Positions 59,926 through 64,000 of a stretch of 64,000 nucleotides of DNA are shown here, piece after piece (within the stretch, counting starts at the first letter, position 1; each line of letters opens with the position of its first letter). Made by a program: the position numbers and the translations under genes. The notes under the pieces were generated by a model, which was not told the DNA's origin, ran no database searches, and was given only the letters and a program-made list of their open reading frames with translations. The stretch is from Marinobacterium_D sp050908845. Lineage in GTDB: Bacteria; Pseudomonadota; Gammaproteobacteria; Pseudomonadales; Balneatricaceae. The stretch spans positions 1,550,001 to 1,614,000 of the forward strand of contig NZ_CP194171.1 of assembly GCF_050908845.1 (NCBI RefSeq), written 5' to 3'.

Positions 59926-59941
59926 TGTAATATACATTACA
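59926..59941. promoter_or_regulatory. Palindromic operator between efflux pump and TetR gene
   Basis: TGTAAT-ATAC-ATTACA is a 16-base inverted repeat in the 279-base divergent region, surrounded by AT-rich sequence (59905-59945) suited to promoters. It is the natural binding site for the TetR protein encoded at 60035. Confidence 0.65.
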
Positions 59942-60034
59942 CTATTGATCTGAGTCCAGTAGCGATGGGGACTCACCGGTATAACCGATATACTTGGCAC
60001 TTTGTCCGCTTGTGGCGGGAATCCGTGGGGAGAT

Positions 60035-60679
60035 ATGAGCAGTTCCGAGCAGTGTAGCGATACCCAGAAGTTGACGCCGAAAGGGCGTGAGCGCCAGCGG
60101 CGGATACTGGATGCGGCCCGCGAAGTGTTTCTTGAGCAGGGGTTCGAGAACGCCAGTATCAGCGAAATTATGAAACGTGCAGGTGGCTCGATGAGTACCC
60201 TCTACCGCTGTTTTGGCAACAAGCTGGGCCTGTTTGAAGCGATGACGCAGCAGGCGACCAACGACCTGTTCGACAGCGTTGATGACCGTGTCGTCTGGGA
60301 TGAGGATCTGGAGAGCGGGCTCAGAAGCTTTGGCCGTCGTTTCATTGAACATATCAGCAGACCGCAGGCGATCGCGCTGTTTCGGCTGGTTATCTCCGTC
60401 AACGGTGCGGACCGTGAAGAGATTCAGCGGATTTTCTACGCCAACGGACCCGAACGGGTCAGAGCCAGGCTGACTGAATTCTTGCAGACTCAGGCGCAGC
60501 AGGGGCATCTGCGGGTCGATAGTTGTGAGCTGGCCGCCTGCCAGTTTATCGAGCTGATCAAGCAGCCCTGGCATCAACAGGGCTTGTTCGGTATCCAGTT
60601 TCCAGCGGATCTGCCGGAGAAAAGTCTGGAGCAGGGCATTGAGATGTTCCTCAATGGCGTGGCGGCAGATCGACAGTGA
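60035..60679 (+). CDS. TetR-family transcriptional regulator
   Basis: A 214-residue repressor. The N-terminal helix-turn-helix reads RRILDAAREVFLEQGFENASISEIMKRAGGSMSTLYRCFGNKLGLFEAM, the TetR signature (TLYRCFGNK where TLYYHFxxK is usual). The C-terminal ligand domain resembles the AefR-like type (TetR_C, with FRLVISVNGADREEIQRIFYANGPERV). The start at 60035 is preceded by GGGGAG at short spacing; an upstream start at 60002 adds eleven residues. It probably represses the divergent Bcr/CflA pump and itself. Confidence 0.9.
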   Translation: MSSSEQCSDTQKLTPKGRERQRRILDAAREVFLEQGFENASISEIMKRAGGSMSTLYRCFGNKLGLFEAMTQQATNDLFDSVDDRVVWDEDLESGLRSFGRRFIEHISRPQAIALFRLVISVNGADREEIQRIFYANGPERVRARLTEFLQTQAQQGHLRVDSCELAACQFIELIKQPWHQQGLFGIQFPADLPEKSLEQGIEMFLNGVAADRQ

Positions 60680-60687
60680 TCGGAAAG

Positions 60688-60722
60688 AAAAAAGGCCGGT
60701 GTGGTATCACCATCCACCGACC
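60688..60722 (-). terminator. Leftward intrinsic terminator with no obvious leftward gene
   Basis: Read on the minus strand, GGTCGGTG (60722-60715) pairs with CACCGGCC (60701-60694), followed by TTTTTTC. On the plus strand there is no T-run. It lies just after the TetR stop. No leftward gene is known between here and 61784, so it either ends a small leftward RNA or guards the TetR gene from antisense reading. Confidence 0.65.
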
Positions 60723-60893
60723 TGGGAAGAAACTGTTAATCAGGCGAGTCTAACAGTAATAGAAGAACTGTTGAAACCGATTGCTGCGGTTAAAATCGGG
60801 TTGCTGAATCTAAGTTACTGACGCGTTTTGATACTGATTAAATATCAATCAATCGTCATGAAGAAGTGTAAAAAAATTCACCAATAAAAAGAC

Positions 60894-60923
60894 TGACAAG
60901 CGGCCTCTCGGGCGCTTACAATG
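60894..60923 (+). promoter_or_regulatory. Stable-RNA-type promoter ahead of the ATP-grasp gene
   Basis: CTGACA (60894-60899), an 18-base spacer and TACAAT (60918-60923) are followed immediately by a GC-rich discriminator (GCGCCCCGC). This layout is that of tRNA and rRNA promoters under stringent control. No tRNA or rRNA follows; the first gene is the ATP-grasp protein at 61020, with a leader of about 90 bases. The rest of 60723-60893 shows no gene. Confidence 0.6.
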
Positions 60924-60939
60924 CGCCCCGCTTCTGACC

Positions 60940-60999
60940 AATTGACCAGATTCCTGGTCCAGTTGCTTAACGCCCCCGACCGGTGATCCGCCGGCGGGT
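60940..60999 (+). promoter_or_regulatory. Two-hairpin leader of the ATP-grasp gene
   Basis: CAATTGACCAG (60940-60950) pairs with CTGGTCCAGTTG (60955-60966) over an ATTC loop. A second hairpin pairs CCCG and CCGG (60976-60984) with CCGG and CGGG (60992-60999). Together they fill most of the leader between the promoter and ATG 61020. Confidence 0.5.
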
Positions 61000-61019
61000 T
61001 TACATCCAGAGAAACTCTA

Positions 61020-61847
61020 ATGCAGTGCGTATCCTTTGATGCGTTTCGTGCACTCGGCTTGCCCGATGTCCGCTATATCAAACCGGAGTATATGTTCCGG
61101 CACAAGGCGGAGATCACGGATGCTGAGTGGGTGCTTTTTCCCGAGTACTGGCAACTCGGCGGTATCCTTTATGGTTTAAAAGGACGGATCTTCCCCAGTC
61201 TTGCGACCTATTTGATCGGTCACGACAAAGTGGAGATGAGCCGGGCTTTCGAGATGGTGGCTCCCGGGAACACACCCTGGACCCTGATCGAACCAAATAC
61301 CGAAAGCGGTGCGGAACGTATCTGGTCACTTATGCCCTTGCCATTTGTCGCCAAGCTGCCAAAGGCGTCGATGGGGCAGGGGGTATGGCTGATACGCTCG
61401 TTACAGGACTGGAATGCCTATCGTGCCCGGACCGATGTGCTGTATGCGCAGGAATGGTTACCGATCGACAGGGATCTGCGGATCATTGTCGTTGGTGAGC
61501 GGGTGGTCGGTGGCTTCTGGCGATTGCAGGGTTTCGATGGATTTTTGAACAACCTGTCACAGGGTGGCCGCGTGGACGGTGAGACACCGATACCCGAGGC
61601 CGTGATAGAGCTGGCGCTGCGTCTGGCGAAGACGCTGGAGATCAACCATGCCGGCTTTGATATTGCGATGGTTGATGGCCATCCCTATGTGCTGGAGTTC
61701 AACCGCCTGTTCGGGAATACCGGTTTGCCGGGGCTGAACGGGAAAGTGGCAGAAGCGATAAAAGCGTATTTGATCGCAGAGGGTCAGTCTGACGACCCGG
61801 ATGACGATCCGAAAGAACCCACTCCACCTTTGAAGGTAGCTGTATGA
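61020..61847 (+). CDS. RimK-like ATP-grasp protein of unknown substrate
   Basis: A 275-residue protein with an ATP-grasp fold in its last 200 residues. The glycine-rich nucleotide loop is FVAKLPKASMGQGVWLI, the lid-to-core segment is AQEWLPIDRDLRIIVVGERVVGGFWR, and the metal ligands Asp, Glu and Asn are in NHAGFDIAMVDGHPYVLEFNRLFGNTG. ATP-grasp ligases of this type join amino acids to carboxylates via acyl phosphates, as in RimK and glutathione synthetase. The N-terminal 90 residues (ALGLPDVRYIKPEYMF, FPEYWQLGGILYGLKGRIFPS) are specific to this family. A polar, acidic tail of about 20 residues overlaps the convergent hydrogenase protease gene by 64 bases. The substrate is unknown. Confidence 0.8.
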   Translation: MQCVSFDAFRALGLPDVRYIKPEYMFRHKAEITDAEWVLFPEYWQLGGILYGLKGRIFPSLATYLIGHDKVEMSRAFEMVAPGNTPWTLIEPNTESGAERIWSLMPLPFVAKLPKASMGQGVWLIRSLQDWNAYRARTDVLYAQEWLPIDRDLRIIVVGERVVGGFWRLQGFDGFLNNLSQGGRVDGETPIPEAVIELALRLAKTLEINHAGFDIAMVDGHPYVLEFNRLFGNTGLPGLNGKVAEAIKAYLIAEGQSDDPDDDPKEPTPPLKVAV

Positions 61848-62311
61848 ACAACATCTTTTTCCAGGCGCTGAACAAAGCGCTGCGTCAGTCCGTCAACACC
61901 TGCGTCAACCGTCGTGCTCAGCTGCTCGCTGAGGAGGTCCGCCGTGCCGATCGTAATGCAGTGGAGTTCGAGATGGTGCGGAAGCAGGCCAAGAGTAGCG
62001 GCCAGGTTCAGACTTTCGGCCAGGCCAACGCCATGTGATCCAGCTGTAGCGCTTCCCGCCTGCAGCAGCTGATCAAGCCCCGGCTGCAGGTAGCAGCCAG
62101 GGGCCTGTTCACTCTTCACCGCATCCACCAGCCAGCACTCCTCCTGACCTGACAGATAATCGATCAGAGCGACCCCCGGTCGATCCAGCGCAATCAGTTC
62201 CACATCAGGCCTGTCGCCAAGTCTGGCGGACAAACGACTTATCAACTCCCAGCCCAGGCGGTCATCACCACTGGGAGAGCCGATTCCGATAATCCTCAGG
62301 CGGGCGTTCAT
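61784..62311 (-). CDS. NiFe-hydrogenase maturation protease (HycI/HyaD family)
   Basis: A 175-residue endopeptidase that removes the C-terminal peptide of the hydrogenase large subunit after nickel insertion. It has the nickel-sensing Glu/Asp region IIGIGSPSGDDRLGWELI, the second Asp in WLVDAVKSE and the His in GSHGVGLAESLNLA. Its ATG overlaps the large-subunit stop by 4 bases. The last 20 residues (FKGGVGSFGSSSGSSD) are a low-complexity tail encoded antisense to the ATP-grasp gene, probably an extension beyond the folded protein. Confidence 0.88.
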   Translation of the reverse strand: MNARLRIIGIGSPSGDDRLGWELISRLSARLGDRPDVELIALDRPGVALIDYLSGQEECWLVDAVKSEQAPGCYLQPGLDQLLQAGSATAGSHGVGLAESLNLAATLGLLPHHLELHCITIGTADLLSEQLSTTVDAGVDGLTQRFVQRLEKDVVHTATFKGGVGSFGSSSGSSD

Positions 62312-63606
62312 CCTCTATCGAGCTTTAAGCGCAGAAAGTGCGTGGCGCATGAGATGCAGGGATCGTAGTTGCGGATCACTTTCTCACAGTGAAGCCTGAG
62401 CTCGTTTTCGTCCTGATCCAGTCCGAACGCCTGCAGTGAGTGATGCAGATCCTGCTCGATTCGCGCCTGGTTCTGGCTGGTAGGGGGGACGATACGTGCC
62501 GATCGAATCAGTCCTGCGTCATCGGTTTCGTAACGGTGCCAGAGCAGTCCCCGCGGCGCTTCTGTCATACCGTAGCCGATACCCGCTTTGGGCGTTACCT
62601 CGGTAAAGGGGCGCTCCGGCAAGCGGTAGCTGCCACTGATCGCCAGCGCCTCCTCAATGGCGATCTCGATCTCCACCGCCCGGGCGAGCATGCTGTGAAA
62701 CATGTTGTCGCTGGGAAAGCGCAGCCCCAGGCGTTCAAGCCTTGTTACCAGGGCGGCGGGGAGTTGTGCGGCGTTCAGATTCACCCGTGCCAGCGGGCCG
62801 ACCAGATAGGGCTTGTCCTCAAGCAACGACCAGAGCGCGGTGGAGTGGGGGGCATGTTCCTCGCGGAAATGCTGCTCCCATTCTGTCGAGTCGATGTCGA
62901 GGCCGGCTGAGCTTACCAGGCGACCGGTGTGGAACGGATACTCGGCCTCATGCTTTAGCGCCACCGAGACAAAGTCGTCGGTCACGTCGGGCATCGGCAG
63001 GGTGGCGCACCAGTCGGTCAGCGCCTGTGCCTGCGGACGCAGAGCCAGCAAGCGTTCATGTAGCCGGGCCATTGCGTCCACGTCCGGCGCATGGTGAAAA
63101 CCGCCCACACGGGCTCCCACTGGATGTACCGAGCGTCCGCCAAACAGCTTGATCAGATCATTACCCAGCGCCTGCAGCGCGAGTCCCCGTTGAGCCTCTT
63201 CCGGGTGTTTTGCCGCCATGCCGATCACGCTGTCGAAGCCCAGGTAGTCGGGCAGGGCCAGCAAGTGGATATGCAGCGCATGACTCTGTATCCATTCGCC
63301 GCAATAAAACAGCCGGCGCATGCGCTGGACCCAGTCGGATGGTGTCAGATCGAAGGCCATTTCGAGCGCCTGCACGGCACTCATCTGATAGGCCACCGGG
63401 CAGATTCCGCAGATACGGGCGACGATATCCGGCACCTCGTGCCAGGCGCGGCCTTCCAGAAATTTTTCGAAATAGCGTGGTGGTTCAAAGATCGACAGCT
63501 GCAGCTGCTCGATCCGGCCCTGCTCGATTTTCAGGGTCAGAGAGCCTTCACCTTCGACCCGGGTCAGCGCGGGCACGTTGATCTGGATGCGGCGCTTATT
63601 TCCCAT
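62308..63606 (-). CDS. Group 3 NiFe-hydrogenase large (alpha) subunit
   Basis: A 432-residue catalytic subunit of a cytoplasmic NAD(P)-linked, sulfhydrogenase-type (group 3b) hydrogenase. The N-terminal nickel motif is RICGICPVAYQMSAVQALE and the C-terminal one NYDPCISCATH, giving four cysteine ligands. The nine residues after His (FLRLKLDRG) are the peptide expected to be cut by the adjacent protease. KLFGGRSVHPVGARVGGF is also typical. Start at ATG 63606 with GGAGG 6 bases upstream, overlapping the small-subunit stop by 11 bases. The enzyme would exchange electrons between hydrogen and NADPH. Confidence 0.9.
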   Translation of the reverse strand: MGNKRRIQINVPALTRVEGEGSLTLKIEQGRIEQLQLSIFEPPRYFEKFLEGRAWHEVPDIVARICGICPVAYQMSAVQALEMAFDLTPSDWVQRMRRLFYCGEWIQSHALHIHLLALPDYLGFDSVIGMAAKHPEEAQRGLALQALGNDLIKLFGGRSVHPVGARVGGFHHAPDVDAMARLHERLLALRPQAQALTDWCATLPMPDVTDDFVSVALKHEAEYPFHTGRLVSSAGLDIDSTEWEQHFREEHAPHSTALWSLLEDKPYLVGPLARVNLNAAQLPAALVTRLERLGLRFPSDNMFHSMLARAVEIEIAIEEALAISGSYRLPERPFTEVTPKAGIGYGMTEAPRGLLWHRYETDDAGLIRSARIVPPTSQNQARIEQDLHHSLQAFGLDQDENELRLHCEKVIRNYDPCISCATHFLRLKLDRG

Positions 63607-64000
63607 CCTCATCCTCCCCGGCAGTGCGTGCGGCAAGGCCCGCCCGGTTGAACGCCTCGCTGGCGCTGTTGATCAGCAGAAAGCGCCGCGCTATCGCTTC
63701 GGGTACCAGCCCCATACCGGCGAAGCGCCGGCTCAGGCTCGCCGTATTGGTGTTCTCTGCGGGACCGTAACAACCATAGCAGTCACGGCCGAAACTCGGG
63801 CAGATTGCACCGCAGCCGGTGCGTGTGACCGGCCCCAGGCAGGGCTTGTCCTCGGTGACCATGACGCAGACCTTTTGCTGGCGCTTGCACTCCAGGCACA
63901 GCTTTTCGGAATCGTCGAAGGGCGGCACACCGAACAGCAGCGAGTTGATGGTGGCCACCAGCTGGCGGCTGTTGATCGGGCAGCCCCAGAGCTCATAGTC
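63596..64000 (-). CDS. NiFe-hydrogenase small (delta) subunit, C-terminal part, cut by window edge
   Basis: The last 134 codons of an iron-sulfur subunit lie in the window; the N-terminus is beyond the edge. Visible are WGCPINSRQLVATINSLLFG (with a cluster Cys of the proximal site), then LCLECKRQQKVCVMV, CLGPVTRTGCGAICPSFGRDCYGCYGP. These cysteines match the delta (HydD/HoxY-like) subunit of group 3b hydrogenases, which relays electrons to the flavin subunits presumably encoded further right. The stop overlaps the large-subunit start by 11 bases. Confidence 0.9.
   Translation of the reverse strand, partial: DYELWGCPINSRQLVATINSLLFGVPPFDDSEKLCLECKRQQKVCVMVTEDKPCLGPVTRTGCGAICPSFGRDCYGCYGPAENTNTASLSRRFAGMGLVPEAIARRFLLINSASEAFNRAGLAARTAGEDEDGK

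Noticed and set aside
60894..61019. tRNA gene after the strong promoter
   Set aside because: No cloverleaf, no TTCRA arm and no CCA-compatible acceptor stem could be found.
61844..62038. 64-residue frame starting with an ATGA overlap after the ATP-grasp gene
   Set aside because: It lies wholly antisense to the hydrogenase maturation protease, whose motifs are clear. The 4-base overlap alone is not enough to call a gene.

Overview
The window is about 60% GC, gene-dense chromosomal DNA from a marine gammaproteobacterium, most like an Oceanospirillales-type heterotroph. The protein repertoire supports this: TRAP transport, an Entner-Doudoroff (ED) sugar pathway, GlrK-QseG-GlrR, FolX/FolM, ETF with ETF-ubiquinone oxidoreductase, and a bifunctional glucosylglycerol-phosphate synthase/phosphatase used for salt tolerance. 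I cannot name the genus. There is no rRNA, no recognisable tRNA, no CRISPR array and no intact transposon.

Layout. (1) 1-7254, purine salvage and catabolism: xdhB (cut by the window edge) and xdhA leftward behind an operator-rich promoter, then rightward a xanthine/uracil permease, an 8-oxoguanine/guanine-type deaminase, a Tsx-like nucleoside channel and a urea transporter. (2) 7244-16168, fatty-acid oxidation: a divergent AraC regulator, FadB-type multienzyme, long acyl-CoA dehydrogenase, etfB, etfA, a palindrome-rich spacer and ETF-QO. This takes acyl-CoA electrons to ubiquinone. (3) 16290-22854, signalling: a hybrid histidine kinase, a secreted PRC-barrel protein and glrK-qseG-glrR. (4) 22855-24041, the most unusual non-coding stretch. 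It holds two GlrR-type boxes, a sigma54-like promoter, a decayed EF-hand gene, a strongly folded candidate RNA and two terminators in a row. (5) 24042-36573, sugar catabolism: edd-eda, zwf-pgl, a GntR-controlled TRAP transporter with gntK and gntR, then fructokinase and pgi. Fructose, glucose-6-P and gluconate all reach 6-phosphogluconate and the ED pathway. gap-pyk-mgsA (48230-51196) completes it. (6) 36937-41247: a Tor-like response regulator, hybrid kinase and periplasmic binding protein. (7) 41561-48209: three overlapping genes encoding a GGCT-fold protein, an atypical metallo-beta-lactamase-fold protein and a 1708-residue pseudokinase-AAA-GAF-GGDEF protein. (8) 51729-53958: folX, a CYTH protein and folM. 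(9) 54203-55700: a c-di-GMP-I riboswitch ahead of an HDOD protein. (10) 56224-60679: ggpPS, a Bcr/CflA efflux pump and a divergent TetR regulator. (11) 60894-64000: an ATP-grasp protein behind a stable-RNA-like promoter, convergent with a group 3 NiFe-hydrogenase cluster that runs off the window.

The strongest leads are the GlrR/sigma54-linked non-coding region at 22960-23760, the pseudokinase-cyclase operon at 41561-48209, the c-di-GMP riboswitch at 54203-54285 and the GntR-controlled TRAP system at 29183-33874. Protein calls rest on family motifs read by eye. RNA and regulatory calls rest on base-pairing and consensus matches and were not computed.
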